DNA of 64,000 bases from Alphaproteobacteria bacterium (GCA_018222865.1 JAAEZM010000001.1:443033-507032), one strand, 5' to 3'; shown: positions 1 through 10,886, numbered from the stretch's first letter. The notes: generated from the letters alone by a model not told the origin. Numbers and translations: made by a program.

Positions 1-1233
<1,233 letters not shown>

Positions 1234-1773
1234 CTACGCCTCTTTCATCGCATTCTTCATCCCGTCCAGCTTCGTGCGGAGGGAACTGTCGAACATGCGG
1301 GAACCGACCTTGACGATCAGTCCACCGAGTAACTCAGGGCGCACTTCCGTGCGCACTTCGATATCGCGCCCGTAAGCGCTTTTCAGCGAAGCCGCGAGGG
1401 CTTCGGTCTGCTTCTTGGTCAGCGCTGCAGCTGTCGCCACATCCGCCGACAGAACGCCGCGATCTTCAGCGGCCAGGGCTGCGTAGGCTTCCGCCATCGC
1501 GCCCAGCTCACCGGCGCGGCCATTTGTGGCCGCGGTGCCGAAGGCGTTCTTGGTCAGCTCGTTAAACCCAGCCTTGTCAGACAGCGCCGCCAGGACGCCG
1601 GTCTTCTCTTCAACCGAGTAAAGCGGCGAGGCGAGCGCCTCTGCCAGTTCAGACGACTCAGCCAGGGCTGCGCGGAAAGCCGAAAGATCGGCCTCGACCG
1701 CTTCTGCAGCGCCGGAGGTCTTTGCCAGCTCAAAAAGTGCAGTCGCATAGCGTCCTGCAGCTGTGGCTGTCAT
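1234..1773 (-). CDS. atpH: ATP synthase F1 subunit delta
   Basis: Delta (OSCP-type) subunit that ties the F1 head to the peripheral stalk. The protein has 179 residues from the ATG at 1773, starting MTATAAGRYATALFELAK, which matches the family N-terminus. The C-terminal stretch SRMFDSSLRTKLDGMK is the conserved delta ending. No clear Shine-Dalgarno sequence precedes this ATG. A GTG at 1794, preceded by AGAGAG, is an alternative start adding seven residues. The gene is the first of the visible atp operon and overlaps nothing. The 244 bp before solA must hold the operon promoter. Confidence 0.93.
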   Translation of the reverse strand: MTATAAGRYATALFELAKTSGAAEAVEADLSAFRAALAESSELAEALASPLYSVEEKTGVLAALSDKAGFNELTKNAFGTAATNGRAGELGAMAEAYAALAAEDRGVLSADVATAAALTKKQTEALAASLKSAYGRDIEVRTEVRPELLGGLIVKVGSRMFDSSLRTKLDGMKNAMKEA

Positions 1774-2017
1774 GGCGTCATTGCCGGTGTTCACCGTGAC
1801 GTCGCTCTCTATCCGGATAAGCACCCATGGACCGCCGGATGGCGTAAGTGCTTTGTTTTCAACATCTTATTCTGAGCTTGAAAACCTGCTGCACTGCACG
1901 CTTTCAAGGCTCGGGCGTGCGATAGCACACGGGTTAGTCCGCAGCAAGCCGCCAAGGCTGATCAGCGCACACGCGAAAGCCTTGAGTGCAGTCACTTTCA
2001 GCGCAAAACTCTGCGCC

Positions 2018-3133
2018 ATGACATTTGATGTCGGCATAATTGGATTGGGCGCTATGGGGTCAGCGGCGGCCTGGGCCTTGAGTGCGCGTGGCGCTTCGGT
2101 GATCGGGCTGGAGCAGTTTTCGCTCGGCCATAATCGCGGGTCCTCCCACGGCAGGACCCGGATCATTCGGCGCATCTATTCTGAAGGCAGTCTTTACACC
2201 GGGCTGATTGAGGCGGCCTATGAAGGCTGGGCTGCGATTGGCCGACAGGCGGGACGGGACTTTCTCGATAAAACCGGCGGGCTCGACATCTCACTCAGCC
2301 AGGGCGGTATTTTCGAAGACGCGCTCGCGGCGGCCATGCAATCCGGTCAGCCCTTCGAGGTCCTCGAGGGCGTTGATCTGGAGACGCGGTTTGCGATGAT
2401 GGATCTGGGCGGGCGCGGGCGTGGCGTTTTCAACGCGGATGCCGGTCTGATCGACAGCGATGAGGCCACCCAATGGATGCGCCAGCGCGCAGTGGAACAG
2501 GGGGCCCGCCTCCTTGAGGAAACCCCCGTAAATGGATGGTCCAGGACCCAGCGCGGCTTTGAGATCGAGACGGATACAGCGCGCTATCCATGTCGCAAGC
2601 TGATCATCGCCGCAGGAGCCTGGGTCGGCGAACTCGTCCCGGCCCTGGCCCCTGTCATCATACCAGAGCGCCAGGTCATCGGCTGGTATCACGCGGACGA
2701 GCGTTTTGATGATATGCCGATCTTCCAGCTGGAAAGCGAAGATCGCGAACGTTTCTACGTCTTCCCGCCTCATGGCGGTCATGGCATCAAGGCGGGGCTT
2801 TATAATCACAGGCGCGAGCGCGGGATGGAGCATGTTCCGCCGCGCGGGGTGGACGAAGCGGATCTGGCTCTGCTTGAGCGCGGCCTATCACTCTGCCTGC
2901 CGGACATCCGGCCGGAACCCGTTGAGACGATGGAATGCCGCTTCACCAATGCGCCCGGCGATCGTTTCGTTATCGGAACAATGCCGCAAGACAATGATCT
3001 TATTATCCTTTCACCCTGTTCCGGGCATGGATACAAATTCACCCCAGCCATCGGGGAGATTGCAGCTGACCTGGCGCTGGAGCAGGAGACGCGTGTGGAT
3101 ATCGAACCGTTCAGCCTGCAGCGCGTCCTCTAA
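2018..3133 (+). CDS. solA: Monomeric sarcosine oxidase / N-methyl-L-tryptophan oxidase family flavoprotein
   Basis: FAD amine oxidase that demethylates N-methyl amino acids, releasing formaldehyde and hydrogen peroxide. The protein has 371 residues, close to E. coli N-methyltryptophan oxidase. A Rossmann motif GLGAMG sits at residues 9-14, followed by SSHGRTRIIR. Cys307 in the stretch ECRFTNAPGD corresponds to the cysteine that binds FAD covalently in this family, and CSGHGYKFTPAIGE closes the FAD site. The ATG at 2018 is chosen because the Rossmann strand begins just after it; longer upstream in-frame codons have no family match. The substrate (sarcosine or N-methyltryptophan) cannot be told from sequence. 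Its stop overlaps the stop of the convergent protease gene by 4 bp. Confidence 0.85.
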   Translation: MTFDVGIIGLGAMGSAAAWALSARGASVIGLEQFSLGHNRGSSHGRTRIIRRIYSEGSLYTGLIEAAYEGWAAIGRQAGRDFLDKTGGLDISLSQGGIFEDALAAAMQSGQPFEVLEGVDLETRFAMMDLGGRGRGVFNADAGLIDSDEATQWMRQRAVEQGARLLEETPVNGWSRTQRGFEIETDTARYPCRKLIIAAGAWVGELVPALAPVIIPERQVIGWYHADERFDDMPIFQLESEDRERFYVFPPHGGHGIKAGLYNHRRERGMEHVPPRGVDEADLALLERGLSLCLPDIRPEPVETMECRFTNAPGDRFVIGTMPQDNDLIILSPCSGHGYKFTPAIGEIAADLALEQETRVDIEPFSLQRVL

Positions 3134-4317
3134 TTGGTCGTAGCGCTGTCGGTCTCATCCATATGCTCAGCCTTCCACTCCATCGCTCGAAGCACGCGGC
3201 GTTCAACGGAGGGGTGGGTGTAGAAGAGGATTTCCTCAAGGGCGCTCGGTCGCGGATTACGGTATTCGGCCGTTTTCACCAGAGCGCTCGCCAAACCATC
3301 GGGCAGCCCGACAGTCTCCAGGGAATATTCATCCGCCTCAACCTCGCCATGCCGAACAAGCGCGTTGGTTACCGGCTCCGCCAAAGTCCCGAACACACTC
3401 ACCATGAAGAGCAGAACCGGCAATCCGGCGGCACGAGCAATGTCGGGATGAGCGCCGAAGACCCCGGCAAAGACCGGAAAGGCACGCGAGGCGATAAAGA
3501 AGAAAATCAGCGCCAGAGCGGAGAAGGCGAACACCAAATTCCAGACATGCCCGGACACGTAATGTCCGATCTCATGCCCTGTCACAGCCAACACCTCATC
3601 CAGGGACGCATCGCCCAGCGCCACATCGGAGATCGCAATGCGAGCAGATGGCCCCACCCCGGCAACATTCGCGGTGAAATTATTCGACTGGCGCGAACCG
3701 TCATAAACGAAGATGCGATCGGCTGGGATCTCCACCTCGGCGGCCAATACCTCAATCGCGTCGCGAACCTCGCCTTCCGGCAGCGGCTCAAACGCGTTGA
3801 AGAGCGGCTCGATATAGATGGGAGACAGCACCATGAGCAGCGACACAAAGGCGGCGGTCAGCCCACCGCCCCAGATCCACCAGGTTTGCCGGGCCCGGCG
3901 AATGAACAGGTAAAGCAGAACGAAGAAGACTGGCAGGATGATGGCACCGATCACGGAGCTGATCGCCCACTGGCTGAGGAAGTCTCCCAGCGCCTGACTG
4001 GTCCGGTCATATTGCAATTCCCGCCACCAGTTCGAGTATATCGTCCAGGGCAAGAGAATGACCGCGGAGACAAGGGAATAGACGAGGCCGATCAGGAAAA
4101 CACCGATATTGGAGCGTTCGCCGAAACGACGCTCAATCGCGTTCAGCCATCCCATTTTCACGATCAGCCAGGTGACCAGACCACTGGCAATTAGCCCACC
4201 CAGCAAAAGCCAGTGATTGCCGGTCGTATAGGCTGCAGCACGCGCCAGCGCCTCTGGCCCAAGACTGTCGATATAGGCGCGTGTGGCCTCTTCCGGATTA
4301 AAGCCTGTCGGTGTCAT
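3130..4317 (-). CDS. M48 family zinc metallopeptidase, Ste24/CAAX prenyl protease type
   Basis: Integral membrane zinc protease of 395 residues resembling Ste24 (CAAX prenyl protease 1). The zinc motif HEIGH is at residues 248-252, and a later EVEADEY supplies the third ligand. The stretch SPIYIEPLFNAFEPL before the catalytic part is typical of Ste24 rather than HtpX. Several hydrophobic segments lie at about 35-55, 72-95, 115-140, 150-168 and 258-305. Bacteria do not prenylate CAAX proteins, so the likely role is membrane-protein quality control (inference). It ends TAG at 3130, overlapping the convergent solA stop by 4 bp. Confidence 0.88.
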   Translation of the reverse strand: MTPTGFNPEEATRAYIDSLGPEALARAAAYTTGNHWLLLGGLIASGLVTWLIVKMGWLNAIERRFGERSNIGVFLIGLVYSLVSAVILLPWTIYSNWWRELQYDRTSQALGDFLSQWAISSVIGAIILPVFFVLLYLFIRRARQTWWIWGGGLTAAFVSLLMVLSPIYIEPLFNAFEPLPEGEVRDAIEVLAAEVEIPADRIFVYDGSRQSNNFTANVAGVGPSARIAISDVALGDASLDEVLAVTGHEIGHYVSGHVWNLVFAFSALALIFFFIASRAFPVFAGVFGAHPDIARAAGLPVLLFMVSVFGTLAEPVTNALVRHGEVEADEYSLETVGLPDGLASALVKTAEYRNPRPSALEEILFYTHPSVERRVLRAMEWKAEHMDETDSATTN

Positions 4318-4385
4318 GCTTGCCTCCCTGGGCGATTATCCCGCCTGCATATTTGAACCCTGCGCGTGCACGCTTCTGGAACACA

Positions 4386-6572
4386 TCAAACGAAACTATA
4401 GGGATCAATGTCCACCGAAACCCGCACAGATGACGGGGTTTTAACGCGTGAACGCCAGGCTCTGACATAGGCGGATATGTCGATTTCCTTGTCTGCACGC
4501 ACAAGAACCCGCCTTCGGTGCCAGCCTCGCACGACCGCCAGAGGCGGTTCGGCTGGCCCCCATATTTCAACGCCATCCGTCACCGGCGCCTTGGCCGCAA
4601 AATCCGCAGCCGCATCTTCAACAGCTTTGGGGTTTTGCGCCATGAACCCGATGGCGGCCATACGCCCGAAAGGCGGCAGGCCCAGAACTTCCCGCGCCAT
4701 AATCTCCGCCTCCAGGAAAGCATCCCGGTCGCCCGCCAGGAGCGCCTGGATTGCTTCATGTTCGGGCTGATGCGTCTGCAGGAGTGCCCGGCCGGGGCGG
4801 TCCGCGCGACCGGCACGCCCGGCAACCTGAACCAGGGTCTGGAATGTCCGTTCGCCCGCGCGCGGGTCCCCACCGGCCAATCCCAAATCCGCATCGATTA
4901 CCCCGACCAGGGTCAGGCCCGGGAAATTATGGCCCTTTGCCGCGATCTGAGTGCCGACAAGGATATCGATTTCGCCCCGCTCCATGCTTTCAACGATTTC
5001 AGCGCCGGAGGATGTATCGGAGGAGTAAATCTCTACGCGATGATCGGGGAAGAGATGCTTGGCTTCTTCCGCCACCCGCTCAACGCCGGGACCGACGGAT
5101 GTCAGGCTGTCTTCAGCCCCGCAGCTGGGACAATGCCGGGGCTTGGGCATGGAAAATCCGGTGACATGACAGACCAGCCGGCCGGTATAGCGGTGTTCAA
5201 CCAGATAGCTTTGAGTATCCGGCGACACCATGCGATGCCCGCACTTGCGGCAAAGCACCAAAGGCGCATAGCCGCGACGATTGAGGTAGAGCAGGATCTG
5301 CTCGCCGCGCTCGAGTGTTTCGCGCATCGCCTCCAGGAGGGGCGGCGAGAGCCACCGACCGTTTTCTGCTGGCGTTTCGCGCAGATCAATCGTTCCGATC
5401 TCTGGCAGGATCGCCGCACCAGGGCGGGCCGGCAGACGCACATGAACATAGCGCCCGGCCTCCGCATTCGTCAGACTCTCGAGTGAGGGCGTGGCGGAAG
5501 CCAGGATGATACAAGCCCCTTCAAGTTTACCCCGCACCACTGCGAGATCACGTGCCTGATAGTGCAAGCCCTCGCCTTGCTTGTAGGTCGGGTCATGCTC
5601 TTCATCGACGATAATCATTCGCAGCTTCGGGAAGGGCAGAAAAAGTGCCGAGCGCGCGCCGACAATAATGCGCGCCCGCCCTTCTGCCACCTCGCGATAG
5701 GCACGCCGGCGCGCTTTCGGCCCTGCGCCAGAATGCCAGAGCGCCGGCAAACAGCCAAAACGCTTCTCAAATCGCGACAGAACCGCTTCTGTCAGAGCGA
5801 TCTCGGGCAACATGATCAGGATTTGTGCCTCCGGATCCGTGCGCAGCACTTCGGCAATCGCTTCGAAATAAACCTCTGTCTTGCCCGAACCGGTTACACC
5901 GTCCAGCAAAGCTGCTTGAAAGCCGCCTGCTTTCACCAATCGCCTCAGAACGCCTGCGGCCTCGACCTGAAGTCGCGTCAGCTCAAGACTGGGTCGCTCA
6001 GGGTCGGGATCATCGAAAGGTGGATCGACCAGCCGCGTGACGGATTGCAATGCACCGCTTTCCGCCAGCCCTTTCACCACCCCCGAACTCACGCCCGCCT
6101 CGCGGGCCAAGTCCGCGGCGGACGCCTCCCCGAGGCGCTCCATGGCATCGAGAATCTTCCCTCTCGCCTCGGTTAGACGCGGAGGCTCGGCCTGCCCGCG
6201 CATATAGACGGTTTCGGTGGGAGACGGTTTGAGCGCTTCCTGACTGCGCAGAACAGAGCGCAGGAGAATGCCCGGCGGCTGAACCAGGTATTTCGCCGCC
6301 CAATCCACCAGTTTCCGCGTCCCTTCAGGAATGGGCGCACCCGAGATTTTCTCGGAAACAGATTTCAGCTTGCGCGTTTCAGGCCCCGTTTTCACGGCCC
6401 AGACGACGCCGTGCGCCTCTCGCTTGCCCAGCGGCGCACGAACATGGTCGCCCGGCGCCAGATCCAAACCATCCGGAATCCAGTAATCGAAGGCTTCGGG
6501 CAATGGCATGGGGAAAAGTACCGCGGCCCGGGCTTGAGAATGTTCAGAGGATTTCGCGTTCGGCTCGGTCAC
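4386..6572 (-). CDS. priA: Primosomal protein N' (replication restart helicase PriA) with one zinc site lost
   Basis: Superfamily 2 DNA helicase that recognises stalled forks and reloads the replicative helicase. It is 728 residues with a GTG start at 6572. The N-terminal DNA-binding domain is followed by the Walker A motif GVTGSGKT (225-232), the DEEH box (323-326) and the ASATPSLES motif. The zinc region normally has four CxxC pairs. Here pairs one and four are present (C441/C444, C481/C484), but the second reads SPDT (450-453) and the third CHVT (468-471). The rest of the region is well conserved, so this is not a frameshift. It is divergent from the DUF484-xerC pair, 78 bp away. Confidence 0.96.
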   Translation of the reverse strand: MTEPNAKSSEHSQARAAVLFPMPLPEAFDYWIPDGLDLAPGDHVRAPLGKREAHGVVWAVKTGPETRKLKSVSEKISGAPIPEGTRKLVDWAAKYLVQPPGILLRSVLRSQEALKPSPTETVYMRGQAEPPRLTEARGKILDAMERLGEASAADLAREAGVSSGVVKGLAESGALQSVTRLVDPPFDDPDPERPSLELTRLQVEAAGVLRRLVKAGGFQAALLDGVTGSGKTEVYFEAIAEVLRTDPEAQILIMLPEIALTEAVLSRFEKRFGCLPALWHSGAGPKARRRAYREVAEGRARIIVGARSALFLPFPKLRMIIVDEEHDPTYKQGEGLHYQARDLAVVRGKLEGACIILASATPSLESLTNAEAGRYVHVRLPARPGAAILPEIGTIDLRETPAENGRWLSPPLLEAMRETLERGEQILLYLNRRGYAPLVLCRKCGHRMVSPDTQSYLVEHRYTGRLVCHVTGFSMPKPRHCPSCGAEDSLTSVGPGVERVAEEAKHLFPDHRVEIYSSDTSSGAEIVESMERGEIDILVGTQIAAKGHNFPGLTLVGVIDADLGLAGGDPRAGERTFQTLVQVAGRAGRADRPGRALLQTHQPEHEAIQALLAGDRDAFLEAEIMAREVLGLPPFGRMAAIGFMAQNPKAVEDAAADFAAKAPVTDGVEIWGPAEPPLAVVRGWHRRRVLVRADKEIDISAYVRAWRSRVKTPSSVRVSVDIDPYSFV

Positions 6573-6650
6573 AGGGCAGTATGGAGGTTGATTCGTTTCA
6601 ATCGCTGGGCCGCCAACTTGCCCCCAGCGCGAGCCAGAGGCAAAGCGCTG

Positions 6651-7331
6651 ATGCCGACATCCACAGAAGAAACCCCGACTCTAGACGCGGCACAAATCCG
6701 AGCCATCCTGATGGAGCATCCCGATATCGTTCGCGAAGATGCAGAGCTCTTCTCTCTCATCATCGCACCTTCCAGCGATGAGGGCGTGGTTGATCTTGCC
6801 TCTGTGGCGCGTGAAAAACTCATCGCAGAGCTGCGGCAGCTCAAGGCGATCAATTCCAGTATCGTCGAAACCGCTCGGGCAAATCTGGCCATACAGTCGC
6901 AAATCCACACAGCTGTGCTTGCACTTCTGGAAGTCGATAGCCTGCAGGCGCTTGACCGGAAACTCGCCAGTCGCCTGACCGGCGCGCTCGGCGTCGATGT
7001 TTGCCGCATTCTGATCGAAGGTCACGCCCCCTTGCCGGACGGCGAATGCATTCTGGCGGCGGCAGAAGGATTCGTCGGTGACGTATTGGGCGAGAAAGTG
7101 GAACGGCTCGGCTTGGTTGACCCGGAGCGCGCGCATGAGCTTTACGGCCAGCAGGGTGCGCGCATGCGTTCACAAGCCCTGGTCAGACTGGATTTCCAGG
7201 GCCGGGACGGCGTGTTTGCGCTGGCCGCGCGAGACCCGCAACTCTTCCAATTCGGTCAGGGCACAGAATTGCTCAACTTCCTGGCTCGTGCCGTTGAACG
7301 TCTGGTCATTCAATGGATGCATCAAAGCTGA
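6651..7331 (+). CDS. DUF484 family protein (GAF-like), partner of xerC
   Basis: A 226-residue cytoplasmic protein of the DUF484 family (YigA of E. coli belongs here), whose biochemical role is unknown. The N-terminal half has the family pattern AILMEHPDIVREDAELF, and the C-terminal half has a GAF-like fold ending in LNFLARAVERLVIQWM. The ATG at 6651 was chosen because family homology begins at once; the longer frame upstream overlaps the divergent priA. The gene overlaps the xerC start by 19 bp, so translation is probably coupled. DUF484 next to xerC is a widely conserved pairing in proteobacteria, which supports both calls. Confidence 0.88.
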   Translation: MPTSTEETPTLDAAQIRAILMEHPDIVREDAELFSLIIAPSSDEGVVDLASVAREKLIAELRQLKAINSSIVETARANLAIQSQIHTAVLALLEVDSLQALDRKLASRLTGALGVDVCRILIEGHAPLPDGECILAAAEGFVGDVLGEKVERLGLVDPERAHELYGQQGARMRSQALVRLDFQGRDGVFALAARDPQLFQFGQGTELLNFLARAVERLVIQWMHQS

Positions 7332-8251
7332 ACCAGCCGGCGACGGATTGTCTGCCGCTTTTTCTGGCCCATCTGGCCGGAGAGCGACGGCTGAGTGCGC
7401 GGACTCTTGAAGCCTATCAACGCGATATTTCCGGCTTTCTGAGCTTTTTAAGCGAGCATGCGGGGCGCGCGATTGCGCTTGACGATCTGTTTTCACTGCA
7501 GGCGAGAGACTTCAGGGCCTTCATGGCATCGCGGCGGCGCGAAGGCCTGTCGCCCCGGTCATTGGCCCGCAGCCTTTCGGCGATCCGGACCTTCTATGAT
7601 TACCTCAATCGGCGCTTTGAGCGCGCCTGCCCGGCGCTGGACCTTATTGAAGCGCCCAAAACGATCCGCTCAAAACCCAAACCCGTCAGCGAAAGCGGCG
7701 CGCGAGAATTGCTGGAAGAGGCGGCATCCCGAGAGCTGCCGGAGTGGGTCGAGGCTCGCGACATTGCTGTTCTGTCTCTCCTTTATGGCTGCGGCCTCCG
7801 CATCTCTGAGGCCCTCGGGCTGAGCGGTGCCGATCTGCCGCTCGGCGACAGCCTGCGCATTCTCGGCAAGGGCGAGAAAATGCGGATCGTTCCGCTGCTT
7901 GCACCCGTGCGCGAAGCCGTTGAACGCTATGTTGCGCTCGCCCCTTTCGATCTCGATCGTGATCACGCGCTGTTTCGCGGCACGCGCGGCGGGGCGCTAA
8001 ATCCGCGCCTCGTCCAGAAAACCGTACAAGAGCTCCGGGAGCGCCTGGGGCTGGGCCCCAGCACAACGCCGCATGCCTTGCGTCACGCGTTTGCCACGCA
8101 CTTGCTTGCGCATGGCGCAGACCTACGGTCGATCCAGGAATTACTGGGCCATGCCAGTCTTTCCACGACCCAGGTCTATACCGATGTCGAAGGACAAAAA
8201 CTGCTCGATATTCACCGCCAGGCTCACCCACGGGCGAAACGCTCAAGGTGA
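7313..8251 (+). CDS. xerC: Site-specific tyrosine recombinase XerC
   Basis: Tyrosine recombinase that, with XerD, resolves chromosome dimers at dif during division. It has 312 residues. An N-terminal SAM-like core-binding domain (about 10-95) begins with the pattern RRLSARTLEAYQRDI. The catalytic domain carries the first arginine in LYGCGLRISEALGL, the second box HALRHAFATHLL, the HASLSTTQ histidine and the nucleophilic tyrosine in TTQVYTDV. XerC rather than XerD is preferred because of the upstream overlapping DUF484 gene. The gene converges with an acetyltransferase gene 6 bp away. Confidence 0.93.
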   Translation: MDASKLNQPATDCLPLFLAHLAGERRLSARTLEAYQRDISGFLSFLSEHAGRAIALDDLFSLQARDFRAFMASRRREGLSPRSLARSLSAIRTFYDYLNRRFERACPALDLIEAPKTIRSKPKPVSESGARELLEEAASRELPEWVEARDIAVLSLLYGCGLRISEALGLSGADLPLGDSLRILGKGEKMRIVPLLAPVREAVERYVALAPFDLDRDHALFRGTRGGALNPRLVQKTVQELRERLGLGPSTTPHALRHAFATHLLAHGADLRSIQELLGHASLSTTQVYTDVEGQKLLDIHRQAHPRAKRSR

Positions 8252-8257
8252 TCGCGG

Positions 8258-8821
8258 CTAGGCCGCTTGCTCCAGCCGCTCATGCGCCCAGTAGATGGTG
8301 TCCACACCCGTCGCAGGATCGGTTTCCTGCTTGGACTGGGTAAAGCCCGCCTTTTCAAGCACCCGGTGCGACGCATTGCGGTCCGCCGGGGTTCGTGCCG
8401 TGATGCGTTTCACACCCGCGTTGCTATAAGCCCAGTCCATCAAAGCGCGGACCCCCTCGGTCGCGAGACCCTGTTCGCGATAGGAGAGCAACATGGAGTA
8501 TTCGATCTCCACCCGACCATTGGCGTCCGGACGACCGCGAAACCCGCCTGCCCCCAACAATCGATTGAGAACGGGTGAAATATAGACCCAAGCATACCAG
8601 CCAATATCCCCGGCATGCTGTGAGAGTTGTTCCGCAACCCAAGCCATGGCTTGGTCATCCATGAATTCCGGCGGCCAGGACGGCTCAGGGGACACACCCA
8701 GCGCTTCGAAAAACGCAATAGGGTCGCTGACCTGCAGACGTGCAAGCTCAGGCGTCAGAGCGACAAGGCGCAAGCGCGGTGTCGTAATCTCGGTCAATCT
8801 CGTCATCGCGTCCAAACTCAT
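8258..8821 (-). CDS. GNAT family N-acetyltransferase (RimJ/RimL type)
   Basis: Acetyl-CoA dependent N-acetyltransferase of 187 residues. The start TTPRLRLVALTPELARL, the middle GGFRGRPDANGRVEIEYSM and the acetyl-CoA loop SYREQGLATEGVRALMDWA, then ASHRVLEKAGF, are typical of the RimJ/RimL branch that acetylates protein N-termini or small molecules. The substrate is unknown. Two starts are possible, at 8821 and at the internal ATG 8806 (MTRLTEI). The gene is monocistronic between convergent xerC and lpd. The 125 bp between it and lpd shows no clear terminator. Confidence 0.85.
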   Translation of the reverse strand: MSLDAMTRLTEITTPRLRLVALTPELARLQVSDPIAFFEALGVSPEPSWPPEFMDDQAMAWVAEQLSQHAGDIGWYAWVYISPVLNRLLGAGGFRGRPDANGRVEIEYSMLLSYREQGLATEGVRALMDWAYSNAGVKRITARTPADRNASHRVLEKAGFTQSKQETDPATGVDTIYWAHERLEQAA

Positions 8822-8946
8822 GACCTCACCACCTCCAAAACACGGAGGCCCATCTGATCGATCATGTATATGCCTGATACGCGCGCGCTTGTCCGCTCAA
8901 AATCGTGTCATACGAGAGTTTTTTCGCTTCACGCGGATACGTCGCA

Positions 8947-10350
8947 CTAGGCTTGCATCGTCCAGCCTTCAACACCCATAGCGGCCTGGCGTACAGCCTC
9001 GCTCAAAGTTGGGTGTGCATGACAGGTCCGGGCGACGTCTTCAGAGGCGGCGCGGAACTCCATGGCCAGGCAGACTTCAGCAATCAGCTCGCCAACATTC
9101 GCCCCGATCATGTGAGCCCCCAGGATTTCATCCGTTTCTGCATCTGCGAGGATTTTCACAAACCCGTCTGTCGTATGATTGGTCCGACCACGCGAATTCG
9201 CCTGGAAGGGGAATTTGCCCTTCTTGTATTTGCGACCTTCGGCCTTGAGCTCATCCTCGGTCTTGCCGACGCTGGCAATCTCCGGCGCTGTGTAAACCAC
9301 GCCCGGGATCGTGTCATAATTGACGTGGCCCGCCTTGCCGGCGATCAACTCGGCGCATGCAACACCTTCATCCTCAGCCTTGTGCGCCAGCATGGGACCA
9401 TGGGTGCAATCGCCGATCACCCAGACATTCTCCGCTGAAGTGCGGAAATGACCCTGGGAAATGAAACCGCGCGGATCGGTTTCGATCCCAACCGTCTCAA
9501 GGCCCAGCCCCTCGGTGTAAGGACGGCGACCAATGCAGACGAGGACGGTATCCGCCTCGATGGTTTCAGCATCCCCGCCAGCGGCAGGCTCGATACTCAC
9601 CTTCAGCGATGCCGGATCAGAACTGTCGACACCCGTGACTTTCATACCCAGCCGGAAATCCATGCCTTGCTTGGCAAAGATGCGCTGCGCGGTCTTGGCC
9701 AGCTCATTATCCATGCCTGGCAGAATGCGATCGAGATATTCAACCACGGTGACCTCAGCGCCCAGTCGACGCCAGACAGAGCCCAGCTCCAACCCGATAA
9801 CGCCAGCGCCGATAAGCACCAGCTTGCCCGGAACGTCATCCAGCTCGAGCGCACCTGTTGAGGACACGACGCGCTTTTCATCAATCTCAACACCTGGCAA
9901 TGGCGTCACTTCCGACCCGGTCGCGATCACAATGTGTTTGGCGCTGAGTTCCTGCGTGTCACCGTCCAGCTCAACGGCAACCTTGCCAGCCCCGGCAATA
10001 CGGCCCTTGCCGCGAATATAATCGACATTGTTTTTCTTGAAGAGGAACTCGATGCCCTTGGTGAGACCATCAACGGCCTCATCCTTTTGTCCCATCATGG
10101 TGGGCAGATCCAGTTCCAGCCCACCGGTCTTGATGCCCATGGCGGCGAAATTCTTGTCGGCTTCCTCATAGAGCTCTGAGGCATGCAGCAGCGCCTTGGA
10201 CGGGATGCAGCCAACATTCAGGCAGGTTCCACCCAGCTTGCCGCGCATCTCGACACAGGCCACTTTCAGCCCAAGCTGTCCTGCCCGAATGGCACAATTA
10301 TAGCCGCCTGGGCCGCCACCGATAATCACGACGTCGTAGGATTGGGACAT
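8947..10350 (-). CDS. lpd: Dihydrolipoyl dehydrogenase (E3) of the 2-oxoglutarate dehydrogenase complex
   Basis: FAD flavoprotein that reoxidises dihydrolipoamide and reduces NAD. It has 467 residues. The FAD motif GGGPGG lies at 11-16, the redox disulfide is C43/C48 in [16 protein letters not shown], the NAD-binding motif is [14 protein letters not shown] and the C-terminal catalytic pair is HAHPTLSE. It lies downstream of sucA and sucB on the same strand, so it probably serves the 2-oxoglutarate complex. Two small membrane-protein genes intervene, so co-transcription with sucAB is less certain than usual. Confidence 0.95.
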   Translation of the reverse strand: MSQSYDVVIIGGGPGGYNCAIRAGQLGLKVACVEMRGKLGGTCLNVGCIPSKALLHASELYEEADKNFAAMGIKTGGLELDLPTMMGQKDEAVDGLTKGIEFLFKKNNVDYIRGKGRIAGAGKVAVELDGDTQELSAKHIVIATGSEVTPLPGVEIDEKRVVSSTGALELDDVPGKLVLIGAGVIGLELGSVWRRLGAEVTVVEYLDRILPGMDNELAKTAQRIFAKQGMDFRLGMKVTGVDSSDPASLKVSIEPAAGGDAETIEADTVLVCIGRRPYTEGLGLETVGIETDPRGFISQGHFRTSAENVWVIGDCTHGPMLAHKAEDEGVACAELIAGKAGHVNYDTIPGVVYTAPEIASVGKTEDELKAEGRKYKKGKFPFQANSRGRTNHTTDGFVKILADAETDEILGAHMIGANVGELIAEVCLAMEFRAASEDVARTCHAHPTLSEAVRQAAMGVEGWTMQA

Positions 10351-10439
10351 TTGGGCCTCTTGGTTTGGGGAAGTAAGCAGGAAAGCTCTTTATATGCATA
10401 ATCTGAGACGGTTTTTAAGTAGGCCGCTTCAGCACCGGA

Positions 10440-10886
10440 TTATTTGTACAACCCGCTATATCGCAGCCCTAGATATACAGCCGCAGCGAATATCGCTGCC
10501 TCAAGCCCAAACAGCGCCCAATCGATTAAATCCGGCCCCAAGAAGGACTGATTGGCGGCTACCGCATGATCGGCATTATACCTGTGATCAAATGATCGAG
10601 CGACCCAGACCGCCTGGTCGACCAAGAAGACGCATAGGGCTACAGCCAAAAGCCAGCCGCGCTGCCCCCACGCTGCAAGGACAATCAATATATAGCCGAG
10701 AAGTATAAAGAGGCCGAAAGTCAGGTCCAAAGCAGACCGATCAGCGATGCTGGCGGTCACAAATGGCTCATATCCCAGCGTTCCTGGATAACCAAGACGA
10801 TGCAACTGACCGGCGAGTAGTGGGCGACAACCATAGAGCACGCGCAAACAGGCGGCTATGATGAGAATTACACGAAGATCTGGCAT
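10440..10886 (-). CDS. Hypothetical four-helix membrane protein (paralogue A)
   Basis: Unrecognised 148-residue protein with about four hydrophobic segments (6-20, 52-72, 77-96, 120-140). It shares a pattern with its upstream neighbour, which is also 148 residues: a GY.L segment, then G.RGW/GRWW, a LVDQAVWV versus LIDAGVWV segment, a following D.(R)Y, and a C-terminal GLR. This points to an old tandem duplication. The gene lies between lpd and sucB on their strand, where alphaproteobacteria usually have nothing or a short gene. No function can be assigned. Confidence 0.6.
   Translation of the reverse strand: MPDLRVILIIAACLRVLYGCRPLLAGQLHRLGYPGTLGYEPFVTASIADRSALDLTFGLFILLGYILIVLAAWGQRGWLLAVALCVFLVDQAVWVARSFDHRYNADHAVAANQSFLGPDLIDWALFGLEAAIFAAAVYLGLRYSGLYK

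Noticed and set aside
3163..4194. 343-codon plus-strand frame opposite the M48 protease gene
   Set aside because: Low-complexity hydrophilic translation with no motif; the protease has the zinc motif on the other strand.
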